Position numbers and translations under genes: made by a program. This document shows positions 54,798-63,445 of a DNA stretch of 64,000 nucleotides, piece after piece. The notes beneath the pieces were generated by a model. The model worked only from the letters and a program-made list of their open reading frames with translations. It made no database searches and had not been told where the DNA came from. The first letter of the stretch is position 1; every line of letters begins with the position of its first letter. The DNA lies in NCBI RefSeq assembly GCF_000974985.2, contig NZ_LAVA02000002.1, positions 1-64,000 of the forward strand, given 5' to 3'. The DNA is from Streptomyces mangrovisoli. Lineage in GTDB: Bacteria; Actinomycetota; Actinomycetes; Streptomycetales; Streptomycetaceae.

Positions 54798-56316
54798 TGT
54801 CCGCTGCCTTGCCCATGTGTCCATTGATGAAGTCGTTCTCGCTCACCCAGGTCGTCGTGCCCCAGGGGTTGTAGATCTGCAGCTTGTCGCCCTCCTGCCC
54901 GATGACGGTCATCGCGTGGGCGCCGTCCTTGCCCTTGACGTCGACGGGGACCGGACGGCCGTCCGCCACCGCCTTCTCGACGTCGGCCAGTACGGCCTTG
55001 CGGTCGGCGGCGCCGTCCAGGTCGTGGCGCTGGTAGTCGTCACCGGTGGCGGCACCGATGACGGTGTCGTCGATGTGCTCCTGCCCGTCGGGGCCCATGC
55101 CCTCCCAGTGGTCACCGCCGAGGCCTTCCGTGTGCAGTCGGTGCTGCTCGGCCACCAGGCGCCGCTCGAAGGCGTCGGGGTCGTCCTCCTGGCCGCTGGG
55201 GCCGCCAGTCAGGCCGAGGGCGTAGAGGGGGTCGACCATGGCGCGGGCGGTGACGGTGGAGGAGGCCACGCAGGTGCCCTCCGAGCCGTCGCCGCCCTGG
55301 ATCCACTGCTGCCCGTCGAAGGTGACGTAGTCCTTGTTGTTGTTGGAGCCGTCGGAGGCCAGGCCCTCGTCGTACATGCTGTCCACCTCGGTGACGACGG
55401 GCGTGAGGTGTCTGCGCAGCCACTGCGGGTCGTGGCCCTTGATCTTGCCCTGGAACTGACCGATCTCCGCCACGCTGTGCCCGGCGGCCAGGGCCTTCAT
55501 CAGGTACGCCCGCTCCTGTGGGCTGTCCGACCCGGCGAGCATCCGGTCCATCGCGGCCCGGTCGGCGGCGCTCAGCGCGTCCATGCGCCGGCCGGCGCGC
55601 TCCAGGTCGCGGGCGGTGAGGATCTCGTTCAGCACGGGGTCGCCGTCGACGGCGCTGGTCTCGGCCAGCATCAGCTTGTCGACGGCGGTCAGGCTGCCCG
55701 TGCCCAGTTTGCGCATGCGCGCCTCGGAGACCCACTTGTTCAGGTCCCTGGCGGCGGCGTGTGCGGCGTCGTCGGCGGCGATCGCGGCCTTGTGCAGGTC
55801 CTCGGCGCCCAGGGAGGCGAGTGAACGGGCCTGCATCCGGACGGCCTTGTCGGGGTCGGACTCGAAGAGGTCGTCGAACCAGCCGTCCTTGCCGCCGAGC
55901 ATGTGCAGTGCCCGGTGCAGCGCGTCCCGCCCGTCGGCGTCCTGGCTCTGGGCGTCCTTGAGGGCGTCGGCGAACGTGAGGAGCACCAGACCGCCGCTGT
56001 AGAAGGCGCGGCCCACCGTCCCGGCGGCCCGGCCGGCGGCAGCCACCGCGTCCGAGGCGAGGACACTGGTGTTCCCGGCCCAGACGTCCGGCAGCCCCTG
56101 CTTGGCCACTCGGTCGATGCGCTGGTGGAGGTCGCTCAGGTCCTGTTTCTGGTAGCGCTTGCCCAGGGACTCCAGCGTGGCCGTGTCGCCGACCGGCGCG
56201 GAGACGGCGAGGGCGTCGTTGATGGCGTCGATCAGATCGTTCTTGCTGTCGGCGGAGGCGATGGTCTTGCACAACTCGCCCAGCCGCGTGCGGCGTTCGC
56301 CTGTGGATTCCGTCAT
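54751..56316 (-). CDS. Papain-fold cysteine peptidase, putative secreted effector
   Basis: A 521-residue protein without signal peptide. The first ~310 residues are helical and Ala/Asp-rich. The C-terminal ~190 form a papain-like peptidase: oxyanion Q336/Q337 in 'FDGQQWIQGG', nucleophile C349 in 'GSEGTCVASST', H467 in 'GKDGAHAMTVIG' and N483 in 'IYNPWGTTTW'. It lies 11 bases after a WXG100-like gene, a typical type VII secretion (Esx) partner, and overlaps a chagasin-like inhibitor. I infer an exported effector with immunity inhibitor; a role in the producer's own envelope remains possible. Confidence 0.7.
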   Translation of the reverse strand: MTESTGERRTRLGELCKTIASADSKNDLIDAINDALAVSAPVGDTATLESLGKRYQKQDLSDLHQRIDRVAKQGLPDVWAGNTSVLASDAVAAAGRAAGTVGRAFYSGGLVLLTFADALKDAQSQDADGRDALHRALHMLGGKDGWFDDLFESDPDKAVRMQARSLASLGAEDLHKAAIAADDAAHAAARDLNKWVSEARMRKLGTGSLTAVDKLMLAETSAVDGDPVLNEILTARDLERAGRRMDALSAADRAAMDRMLAGSDSPQERAYLMKALAAGHSVAEIGQFQGKIKGHDPQWLRRHLTPVVTEVDSMYDEGLASDGSNNNKDYVTFDGQQWIQGGDGSEGTCVASSTVTARAMVDPLYALGLTGGPSGQEDDPDAFERRLVAEQHRLHTEGLGGDHWEGMGPDGQEHIDDTVIGAATGDDYQRHDLDGAADRKAVLADVEKAVADGRPVPVDVKGKDGAHAMTVIGQEGDKLQIYNPWGTTTWVSENDFINGHMGKAADSGLNDAYSVYLPTAK

Positions 56317-56327
56317 GGCCGGCCCGG

Positions 56328-56729
56328 TCAGTAGTCGGCCAGCGCCGACGGGCGGCCGGCCCGGGCGGGCGTCGTGCTGGTGAGGGCGCTCTCGCCGACG
56401 CCGGTGTGGGCTCCCTTGCCGACGGCCACGCGGTGGGCGCTCGTGGCGACGAGGCCGTCGCTGCCGCGGTAGGCCCCCTTCGACAGCCGCACCTTGTCGG
56501 CGAGTTCGTGCAGCGCCGATTCCAGGGCCGCGACCTCCGCCTCCCAGGCGGCGGCGTAGGCGTTGAAGGCCGCGGCGGCGTCCGGGCCGCCGAGCGCGTC
56601 GTCCATGTAGCACATGGCGGGCCGGATGGCCTCGCCGATCTTGCCCGCGTCGTTGCCCGCGGCGTCCAGATCCTTCGCCTGCCCGGATATTCCGGACTTG
56701 ACCGTATAGCCGTCCGAAGACGTGCCCAT
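56328..56729 (-). CDS. WXG100-like (Esx-type) protein
   Basis: A 133-residue helical-hairpin protein: 'GNDAGKIGEAIRPAMCYMDDALGG' and 'AFNAYAAAWEAEVAALESALHELADKVRL' (outline) give two amphipathic helices, with W in the middle near residue 64 in 'AAAWEAE', followed by a tail. This is the layout of Esx/WXG100 and DUF6507-like type VII secretion partners; the strict WxG is not present. GGGGGAG lies upstream of ATG 56729. First gene of the operon with the papain-fold protein. Confidence 0.65.
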   Translation of the reverse strand: MGTSSDGYTVKSGISGQAKDLDAAGNDAGKIGEAIRPAMCYMDDALGGPDAAAAFNAYAAAWEAEVAALESALHELADKVRLSKGAYRGSDGLVATSAHRVAVGKGAHTGVGESALTSTTPARAGRPSALADY

Positions 56730-56942
56730 CCCGCTCCCCCGTTGAAATGATCTCAACAACCGTCGGGGAGGCTAACACGCCCCCGACGGCGGGCATGGCG
56801 GGATCACACGCCCCGCACCGAGCCGCCCCATCCACCCGCACCGCGGTGCGGCGCCGCCGGTCCGGGAGCCCGGCTCCAGGCCGGCATGTCAGTCCCGCAG
56901 AGGAGATCGACCGGAAGCGGGGCGAGCCGATACCACCGCCGG

Positions 56943-56984
56943 CCTCTCCGGCCGGCCCCGGTGGATGCGGGCCGGCCGGAGAGG
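56943..56984 (-). terminator. Long stem-loop after the alpha-galactosidase gene
   Basis: CCTCTCCGGCCGGCCC (56943-56958) pairs perfectly with GGGCCGGCCGGAGAGG (56969-56984), 16-bp arms around a 10-base loop. It lies 37 bases past the stop of the minus-strand gene at 57022 and ahead of the WXG100-like operon, so it should insulate the two. Confidence 0.8.
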
Positions 56985-57021
56985 ACTGAGCGGCCGGGAC
57001 CGGCCGAATGCCCCGGCTCGC

Positions 57022-58671
57022 TCAGTTCAGGCGCCACTGTTGGTTGGCGCCGCCGTTGCAGTTCCACAGCTCCAGCTGGGTGCCGTTGACGTTGCCGGCC
57101 GGCTGGTCGCCGCCGGTGACGTCGAGGCACAGGCCGGACTGGACGCCGGTGATGGTGCCGTCGGCGTTGAGCCGCCACTGCTGGTTCGTGCCGCCGTTGC
57201 AGGTCCACAGTTCGACCTTGGTGCCCGCGGTGGTGGCCGCGCCGGTGGCGTCCAGGCACTGTGTGCCGCCGTACAGCCGCAGTTCACCGGCCGCGGTGAG
57301 GGTGGCCTTCTGGTTGGCGCCGCCGTTGCAGTCCCAGATCTCGATCTTCGTGCCGGGCGTGGTGCCGTTGTCGAACGCGTCCACGCAGCGGCCGGAGGAG
57401 GCGCCGACGAGGGTGTGCGTGGTGCCGGTGCTGGTGGCCGAGCCGGTCGACACCCGGAACAGGACCGTGCCATGTCCTGGCACGGTGGCCGAGATCGCGC
57501 CGCTGGTGGTGGTCTTCACGTGCGACCAGAGGTTGTCCAGGCTGTAGCCGTTGGAGGAGGCGGGCATGCCGACCGCCGACGCCGTGGTGGACATAGTGGC
57601 CGCGGCGGAGTTCTCGTTGAACAGCGCAACCGACACATCGCCGTTGGCCAGCGGTTTCGCCAGGACGTCCAGGCCTCCGGTGGAGGATATCTGCACGCCC
57701 TGCTTGCCGAGCGCGTCCTGGTCCACGGCGACGACGTCCCGGTTGCCGAGGATGGAGGCGGTTGCGGCGGTGGAGTTGGGCAGGTCGTTGCCCGTGATCA
57801 GCGGGGCGGCCATCTCGGCCCAGAGACTGAACTCGCTGCGGTCCTCGGTGAACGACATGCCGCCGTTGCCGACCTCGAGCATGTCGGGATCGTTCCAGCC
57901 GCCGGGGCCGGCGTACTGCGCCAGCTTGACGTTCGCGTGGAAGATCGACAGCAGGGAGCCGTAGCTGTCGTTGATGTCGCCGGTGGTGCGCCACATGTTG
58001 CCGACGCCCGCGCCCCACGTCCACACGTTGTCGACGCCCCACTCGCACAGGCTGAACAGGATGGCGCGACCACTGCTGTTGTTGGCCAGGGCATCGCGCA
58101 TGGTGGTGTCGCGCTGCTGGGCGGAGGTCCCGTCGTCGTTGCAGTTGTCGTACTTGAGCAGGTCCACACCCCAGGAGGCGAAGCTGTTCGCGTCGGTCTG
58201 CTCGTGGCCGAGGCTGCCCGGGTAGCCGGCGCAGGTCTTGGTGCCGGCGCTCTCGTAGATGCCGAGTTTCAGGCCCTTGGCGTGCACGTACGCGGCGGTG
58301 CCGCTGATGCCGTCCGGGAACTTGACGGGGTCCGGCACGAGACGGCCGCCGGAGTCGCGGCTGCCGGCCATCCAGCAGTCGTCGATGTCGACGTAGGTGT
58401 AGCCCGCCGCGGCCAGCCCGGAGGAGACCAGGTAGTCGGCGACGGACTCGACCTTCTGCTCGGTGACGTTGCATCCGAACTTGTTCCAGCTGTTCCAGCC
58501 CATCGGCGGGGTGAGCGCCAGCCCGTTGGGCAGCGCGCCGGCCTGCGGCGCGGCGCCCAGCACGCAGGCGGCTAACCCGACGAGCAGCGCGAGGACGGTG
58601 CCGGCCGCGGTGCCGGTGCGTCTGTAAGGGGACTTGCGGCGGCCGGTGGTGCGGGGCATGTGGAGGCGCAC
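57022..58671 (-). CDS. Secreted GH27 alpha-galactosidase with ricin-type CBM13
   Basis: A 549-residue exported glycosidase. N-terminal signal peptide (basic 'RRKSPYRR', hydrophobic core, cleavage near 'GAAPQAGA'). The GH27 barrel starts 'LTPPMGWNSWNKFGC', has 'YVDIDDCWM', nucleophile Asp in 'LLKYDNCN' and acid/base Asp in 'GGWNDPDMLEVG'; a small beta domain follows to about residue 415. Residues ~420-549 form a ricin B-type trefoil (CBM13) with three QxW-type elements ('CNGGANQKATL', 'CNGGTNQQWRL', 'CNGGANQQWRL'). Hydrolyses terminal alpha-galactose from plant galactosides and galactomannan. GTG 58671 with GAAGGA; ATG 58659 is an alternative. Confidence 0.94.
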   Translation of the reverse strand: MRLHMPRTTGRRKSPYRRTGTAAGTVLALLVGLAACVLGAAPQAGALPNGLALTPPMGWNSWNKFGCNVTEQKVESVADYLVSSGLAAAGYTYVDIDDCWMAGSRDSGGRLVPDPVKFPDGISGTAAYVHAKGLKLGIYESAGTKTCAGYPGSLGHEQTDANSFASWGVDLLKYDNCNDDGTSAQQRDTTMRDALANNSSGRAILFSLCEWGVDNVWTWGAGVGNMWRTTGDINDSYGSLLSIFHANVKLAQYAGPGGWNDPDMLEVGNGGMSFTEDRSEFSLWAEMAAPLITGNDLPNSTAATASILGNRDVVAVDQDALGKQGVQISSTGGLDVLAKPLANGDVSVALFNENSAAATMSTTASAVGMPASSNGYSLDNLWSHVKTTTSGAISATVPGHGTVLFRVSTGSATSTGTTHTLVGASSGRCVDAFDNGTTPGTKIEIWDCNGGANQKATLTAAGELRLYGGTQCLDATGAATTAGTKVELWTCNGGTNQQWRLNADGTITGVQSGLCLDVTGGDQPAGNVNGTQLELWNCNGGANQQWRLN

Positions 58672-58950
58672 GTTGTCCTTCTTTCGGATGGGGGGATACG
58701 CGATGGGTGCTCAGGCCCGCGGACAGGCTTGAGTGACCCCGCGTCAGGTGGGGGCAAGGCCGAAGGAAATGACGATGACGCGTGGTTGGTAAGGGTGGAA
58801 AGTTTTGGATTCTGTGCGAATGCCGGGCCATACCGTCGCAGTCCGCACAGGCTTCGTCAAGGGTTTGCACAGCAACCGGGGCGGGACTCGCCTGCCGGGG
58901 CTGCAGATCCACCAGCGATGCAAGAGCGCCTGGAGTCAGGGGTGTTCCGG

Positions 58951-60315
58951 TCAGCCTCGGCGCCGACCGCGTGCCCCGTCCGCGGTGCGGATCCTGAACT
59001 CCAGCTCCGTCAGCGGCTCCATCACGTTGATGGGGTGCGGGACGGTGCTGATGCGCGGCTGGCCGTCGATCAGTTCCACGTTGGCATAGTTGCGGTAGTC
59101 GAACCCGTGCTGGGCGTTCAGCCTGAACCCGATCGCGGAAGTCACGTAGTAGGAGATCCGATCGGGCTCGAAGTACGTCGTGAGACAGTCACGCAGCAGT
59201 CGGGCGCTCACACTGCGGAAGCCCTCGCACAGCCAGTGGAAGTAGGCCTCGGCCTGAGGCCCGGGAATGCGCGGAATCCCGGAATCCTCGTCCTGGGTCA
59301 CCCAGCCCGCTTCGGCTGCCGGCCTGAAGAGGTCGGGGCGGTCGAACTTGGTGATGCAGACCGAGACATAGTGAGGCAGCCGACCGTCGCCCGCCCTGAT
59401 GGCCTGGCCCTTCCCGCCGAGGGTGGTGACGAGCCGCCTCAGGTCCCGCTCCTCACGATCGGCATCACCCAGTGGGTCGAAGAGGTAGATCACGCCCTGA
59501 ACGCCGTCGTCTGCCTCCGCGTCCGTCTTTTCCAGGTTGGTCGGGGACTCGGGCTCCGCCAAGAACGACTCCCCCGGCGTGTCCGGAAGCTCCAGAACAA
59601 AGCTGGTGTCACGAAACCGCCTGTGCCACCCTCGGGAGCGTTCCCGCCCCCGGAACGACCAGCTCAAGTGGGCGGAACGCGAGGTGTCGGCCGGAAAGGT
59701 CCGCCGAGTCGCCAACTCGCTCACCCCCTCGGTGAGAACCCGGGCGGCCTCGTCGGTCGTTCCGAGGATCAACCAGTTCGCCTCCCTCTGCCGGCTGTCC
59801 TGCATCGCGGCGATGGGAAGAGCAGCCAGGTACGTCGTCTTGCCCGAGCCGGTCGCCCCCCAGAGCACGATCCGAGTACGCTCGCCGACTCCTTCCTCGG
59901 TCACCGCACGCACCGGTGTCGGAATCGGAATCGGCGCGAGGATCTCTTCCTGCGTCAGGAGTTGCGCAGGCGCGCCGTGCTGCGGCCGGGAACGAGGTGC
60001 TGCGCTCGGAGCCGCAGGAGGCGGAACCACGGGCGGTTTCACAGACAGGGATCGAGGCGGCTCATCGTCATCGGATCGGCTGCCGTCCGCCCGGCCGGGG
60101 TCGTGGGACGCCTCCGCGCGCCGCCCGGGCACTGGCCGGACCGGCGCGTCGACGGCTCCAGGCCGCACCGGCGAAGGCTGGGCAGGCTGGAACGCGAGCG
60201 CGGCCCTCACCCACTGCCACAGGGTCGTCTGCGGGGGAAGGGAGACCGGCGGCGTGCCCAGGAGGTGACGTCGAATCTCCTGGACCAAGGTGGGGCGGGT
60301 GGGGTCAGCGGACAC
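58951..60315 (-). CDS. GTPase-like P-loop protein of a conflict-type module
   Basis: A 454-residue protein. After a Pro-rich N-terminus (~50-125) comes a P-loop domain: Walker A 'IVLWGATGSGKTTYLAAL', switch/Walker B-like 'FVLELPDTPGESF' (DTPG), and 'VCITKFDRPDLF', a T/NKxD-type base-recognition motif, arguing for GTP. This resembles the DO-GTPase-like proteins seen in bacterial conflict systems, an inference only. No signal peptide; the end is basic (GRRRG). It is translated from a start that overlaps the stop of the upstream membrane-protein gene, so the two form one module. Confidence 0.6.
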   Translation of the reverse strand: MSADPTRPTLVQEIRRHLLGTPPVSLPPQTTLWQWVRAALAFQPAQPSPVRPGAVDAPVRPVPGRRAEASHDPGRADGSRSDDDEPPRSLSVKPPVVPPPAAPSAAPRSRPQHGAPAQLLTQEEILAPIPIPTPVRAVTEEGVGERTRIVLWGATGSGKTTYLAALPIAAMQDSRQREANWLILGTTDEAARVLTEGVSELATRRTFPADTSRSAHLSWSFRGRERSRGWHRRFRDTSFVLELPDTPGESFLAEPESPTNLEKTDAEADDGVQGVIYLFDPLGDADREERDLRRLVTTLGGKGQAIRAGDGRLPHYVSVCITKFDRPDLFRPAAEAGWVTQDEDSGIPRIPGPQAEAYFHWLCEGFRSVSARLLRDCLTTYFEPDRISYYVTSAIGFRLNAQHGFDYRNYANVELIDGQPRISTVPHPINVMEPLTELEFRIRTADGARGRRRG

Positions 60316-60721
60316 TCGCGCCCCCCGTCGATTCGTCGCGGGCTCCGGCTGCTCGTCCGCGGGCTTCCACCCGCCCGTTCAGGACCTGTTCACCCGCGTC
60401 CAGCGGCGCCCGCTCGATCACGGGCGGGGAGTCCGCGCGCACGGCCATCTGCTGGATCACCAAAGGAGCCGCAATGCCCATGGTCACCGCACCCAGGGGC
60501 CCAGCGATCTGATGTGCCGCAGCGTAGACGGCATCAAGGCCCGCAGCCATCCCGAAGCGGCAGACCACGGCAACGACATAGCCCCACACCTGGGGCCGAC
60601 CTCTGCCGTCCTTCCACGGCCACTTCGGTTTACGTGACGGCTGGAGGGCCGACCACAGACCGCGCAGCTCGACCAGCGCCGCTCCGAGCAGCCCCCAGAG
60701 GCACGCCTCCCACATCGCCAT
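60305..60721 (-). CDS. Membrane protein paired with the GTPase-like gene
   Basis: A 138-residue protein with an N-terminal helix ('CLWGLLGAALVELRGL'), a central Trp/Lys-rich stretch ('PSRKPKWPWKDGRGRPQVWG') and two further hydrophobic segments ('YVVAVVCRFGMAAGLDAVYA', 'AGPLGAVTMGIAAPLVI'), then an acidic/basic tail. AGGGG lies 6 bases before ATG 60721. Its stop overlaps the GTPase-like start by 11 bases. Small membrane proteins are common partners of NTPases in conflict modules. Family not recognised. Confidence 0.55.
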   Translation of the reverse strand: MAMWEACLWGLLGAALVELRGLWSALQPSRKPKWPWKDGRGRPQVWGYVVAVVCRFGMAAGLDAVYAAAHQIAGPLGAVTMGIAAPLVIQQMAVRADSPPVIERAPLDAGEQVLNGRVEARGRAAGARDESTGGASVR

Positions 60722-60850
60722 CGCATCCCCCTGGCCGACCCTTCCTGCCAAGCATGGCCGCCCCCGCCCCGCGCGCGCATACGATCGCCGTCATTCGCAG
60801 GAGCACGGCTCGTTGCCCCCCACACACACACGGCCCGGTGACGCCCACCG

Positions 60851-61420
60851 TCACCCCCAGCCGGGCGGAAGCAGGTCCCGGGAGCTGCGGCCGAGCCATT
60901 CCCCGAAGGTCACCGGCCGGGCGCCCCCGGCGTGGTCGAGGGAGAGCGGGATGATCAGGTCGCAGGTGGCCCGTCCGTCCCACCACAGCGTTCCGGCGAG
61001 CGGACCTGTGATCACCAGAAGCGTGGCGAAACCACAGCCGTGCTCCTCCACGACGACAGCCCCGGCCGTCTTCCGCTCGTCGAACTCCCAGTACTCCGCG
61101 TTCCAGGCATCCATCGGCCCCGCGAACGCGTCCTCGTCGGCATAGTCCTCGGCCCGGGGCAGTCGCCGGAAGAACTCGTCGTCGGCTTCCGCATAGGAGT
61201 CCGGGTGCGGGAAGGGCAGCGGCAGCAGATCGCGTCGCCGCGCGCTGTTGTCCGCCCACCACCAGCCGTTGTCCGTCTTCTCCAGCCGAGCGACGGCCCC
61301 TCCCGAACTCACCTGCCGCAAGTAACGGCGATATTCGGCGGGGAAGACGACGCCGAGATCGGCTTCGGCGGCGATCACCTCGGCCTCGGTCAGCGGAGGC
61401 GGCACAGTGGGACGGTTCAT
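60851..61420 (-). CDS. SMI1/KNR4 (SUKH) family protein
   Basis: A 189-residue SUKH protein: 'PPLTEAEVIAAEADLGVVFPAEYRRYLRQVSSGG' (outline; residues ~8-42), then 'YWEFDERKTAGAVVVEEHGCGFATLLVITGPLAGTLWWDGR' (outline), the typical GCG-loop and W/D strand. ATG 61420 without an RBS; TAGCCT 8 bases upstream may be the -10 of a leaderless transcript. Divergent from the S1-domain gene, with no adjacent toxin. Confidence 0.82.
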   Translation of the reverse strand: MNRPTVPPPLTEAEVIAAEADLGVVFPAEYRRYLRQVSSGGAVARLEKTDNGWWWADNSARRRDLLPLPFPHPDSYAEADDEFFRRLPRAEDYADEDAFAGPMDAWNAEYWEFDERKTAGAVVVEEHGCGFATLLVITGPLAGTLWWDGRATCDLIIPLSLDHAGGARPVTFGEWLGRSSRDLLPPGWG

Positions 61421-61526
61421 GAAGCCAGAGGCTAGACGATCACTCGGACGGAACGGCGCCCCGCGCGGAACGGTGACCCTGTCGAGCCGCGGCGACGGCG
61501 TCCCTGCTCGTGAGAGCCTTGCCCTC

Positions 61527-62366
61527 ATGGAGGATCCGCCGACCGCGCCAACCACCCACGAAGCTCTGACCCCGATCCGTGTCGGTGACGTCCTGCACGG
61601 GCGGGTCGTCGCGGTCTCCCGTTCGGAGTTCTCCGTCGTCCTCGACGATTTCCCCGACCAACCACCGGCGACGGTAGGGGCGTTGGACGCCTGCTGGCTC
61701 CGGCGCTTCGCCGACGTCGCCGTGGTCGGGCAGAGGGTCAGCGGCGAAGTGATCGCCGTGGACCTGGAAACGGGCCGGGTACGGCTGTCGACGGCCGCCA
61801 CAGAGCACCCGCAACTGTGGCGGTTCCTCAGCGGGATTCGCCAGGGCGACGTCCTGACCGGCACCGTGGCGGCGATCGAGCGGTTCGGGGTCTTCGTCGC
61901 CCTGGACGAGGGCCCCGAGCACCCCCTGTATCCGGGCGTCGGCTTCCTCACCTACCCCGAACTGTCCTGGCGTCGCTTCGAGAAGGCCACCGACGTCGTC
62001 CGGACCGGGCAGCGCATAGCGTGCGAGTTCCTGCAGTTCGACACGTGGAACGGGGAAGCCCGGCTGTCCCTGCGGGCCACCCAGCCCGATCCCTTCGCCG
62101 CCTTCGCCGACGGCATCGCGGCGGGCCGGACGCTCAACGGGCGGGTTACCCATCTCGTCCCCTTCGGCGTCTTCGTCGAAGTCGCCGAAGGCGTCGAAGG
62201 ATTCATCCGCCTCGCCGATCTCGGCGACACCCCCGTGGCAACGCCCGAGGACGCCGTGCAGACCGGCGACGAGATCACCGTCGTCGTCACCGACATCGAC
62301 CGTGAACGACGCCGGCTCACCCTGTCGCGGCGTGGAACGACGGACGGTCCGCGCGATCGGCGCTGA
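61527..62366 (+). CDS. Triple S1-domain RNA-binding protein
   Basis: A 279-residue protein built of three S1 (OB-fold) RNA-binding domains: ~16-85 ('VGDVLHGRVVAVSRSEFSVVL'), ~106-190 ('QGDVLTGTVAAIERFGVFVAL', 'GVGFLTYPELSW') and ~200-275 ('AGRTLNGRVTHLVPFGVFVEV', 'GVEGFIRLADLG', 'ITVVVTDIDRERRRLTLS'). Domains 2 and 3 are canonical (GVFV); the first is divergent. Much shorter than ribosomal protein S1 and without a catalytic domain, it may act on RNA or ribosomes under special conditions. ATG 61527 has no RBS. It ends at a shared terminator. Confidence 0.82.
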   Translation: MEDPPTAPTTHEALTPIRVGDVLHGRVVAVSRSEFSVVLDDFPDQPPATVGALDACWLRRFADVAVVGQRVSGEVIAVDLETGRVRLSTAATEHPQLWRFLSGIRQGDVLTGTVAAIERFGVFVALDEGPEHPLYPGVGFLTYPELSWRRFEKATDVVRTGQRIACEFLQFDTWNGEARLSLRATQPDPFAAFADGIAAGRTLNGRVTHLVPFGVFVEVAEGVEGFIRLADLGDTPVATPEDAVQTGDEITVVVTDIDRERRRLTLSRRGTTDGPRDRR

Positions 62367-62411
62367 GTGTGCGGCATTTCCTCGCAGACGGCGGACCGAC
62401 GCGGGCACCGG

Positions 62412-62453
62412 CACCCTGCACCTTCCGGTGTCGGCACCGGAAGGTGCAGGGTG
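62412..62453. terminator. Bidirectional terminator with 19-bp perfect arms
   Basis: CACCCTGCACCTTCCGGTG (62412-62430) pairs without mismatch with CACCGGAAGGTGCAGGGTG (62435-62453) around the tetraloop TCGG. It stands between two convergent genes (ends 62366 and 62476) and would work in both directions. Confidence 0.92.
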
Positions 62454-62475
62454 GACCCGCGGGCCGGTCGGGCTG

Positions 62476-63366
62476 CTACGGCGCCGGAAACACCAGGCGC
62501 ACCCCGTACCGCTTCTCGGCCGAGCGCAGGGCCGGGACGAGGGTGGTACGCAACGCGCGGACGGCGTCGGCGTGTTCGGGCTTCGCGAGGAACCCGGTGC
62601 GCAGCTTGGCGCGGGCGGGTTCGCGTACCGCCTCGACCGGGCGCATGCAAGTGGCGTACGCCTGGCCCAACTCGTGCTCCTGCGCGGGAAGTTCGCTCAC
62701 GTCGGCCTCTTGCATCCGCTTGTCGGCGAGGGCGAAGTACGCCTGCTCGCTGTCGGCTTCGATGCCGTACCGGGAGAAGCAGCCCGGCAGGGTGCGCAGC
62801 GCGCGGAGCGTTGCCGGGTCGCGGCGCAGTGTGGCGATCGTGCCGAACCACTGCCCCTGCACCTCGGAGTAACGGTCGCGCAGGGACGTGGCGGCCGCCT
62901 TCCCCTGGGTGAGGCAGGCCTGTACCTCGGCCGTGGTTCCGGTGCGGGTCGGCGCGGGGCTCGTCGACGGCTGGGGCACGGTGGCGCTCTGGCTGGTGCC
63001 GTGGCGGGCGATGAAGTCCAGGTCGGGGAGTTCGGAGAAGCGGATGAAGGTGGCGGGGACCGTGGCGGGCAGGGTGAAGCCGCGCGTGCGGGCGCAGGAG
63101 ACCTCGGCCGCCCGCTGGACCTGCTGGACGAAGACCTCCAGCCCCTGTGCCCACCGGGACTCCGCGCCGGTCGCGGGCAGGACCATGCGCACGGGGTCGG
63201 CCGGGAGGGCGGTACTGAGCCGGGCCGAGGTCACGGCGGCCGGACGAGGACGGGAGTCACTCTGCGCGGCCGTACAGGCGGTCCCGGTGGCTGCGACGGT
63301 GACCGTGACTGCGACTGTGGCGAGCCGCGCGAGGGTGGAGCGGCGTGAAGAGCGCATCCGGATCAT
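62476..63366 (-). CDS. Exported lipoprotein of unknown function
   Basis: A 296-residue protein with a basic n-region ('MIRMRSSRRSTLARL'), a hydrophobic core and a lipobox-like ATGTAC near residue 31, so probably a lipoprotein. The mature part is helical with paired cysteines ('AEVSCARTRGF', 'VQACLTQGKAA', 'LPGCFSRYG', 'YATCMRPVEA'). No recognised family; similar exported proteins occur in actinomycetes. ATG 63366 rather than longer in-frame starts. Confidence 0.6.
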   Translation of the reverse strand: MIRMRSSRRSTLARLATVAVTVTVAATGTACTAAQSDSRPRPAAVTSARLSTALPADPVRMVLPATGAESRWAQGLEVFVQQVQRAAEVSCARTRGFTLPATVPATFIRFSELPDLDFIARHGTSQSATVPQPSTSPAPTRTGTTAEVQACLTQGKAAATSLRDRYSEVQGQWFGTIATLRRDPATLRALRTLPGCFSRYGIEADSEQAYFALADKRMQEADVSELPAQEHELGQAYATCMRPVEAVREPARAKLRTGFLAKPEHADAVRALRTTLVPALRSAEKRYGVRLVFPAP

Positions 63367-63445
63367 GGGGATCAGGGGTCCTGTCTGCGTGAGGGCGGTG
63401 CCGTGGTCCGCTCGGTCCCACGGCACCGCTGAAGCCGGAACGGCC

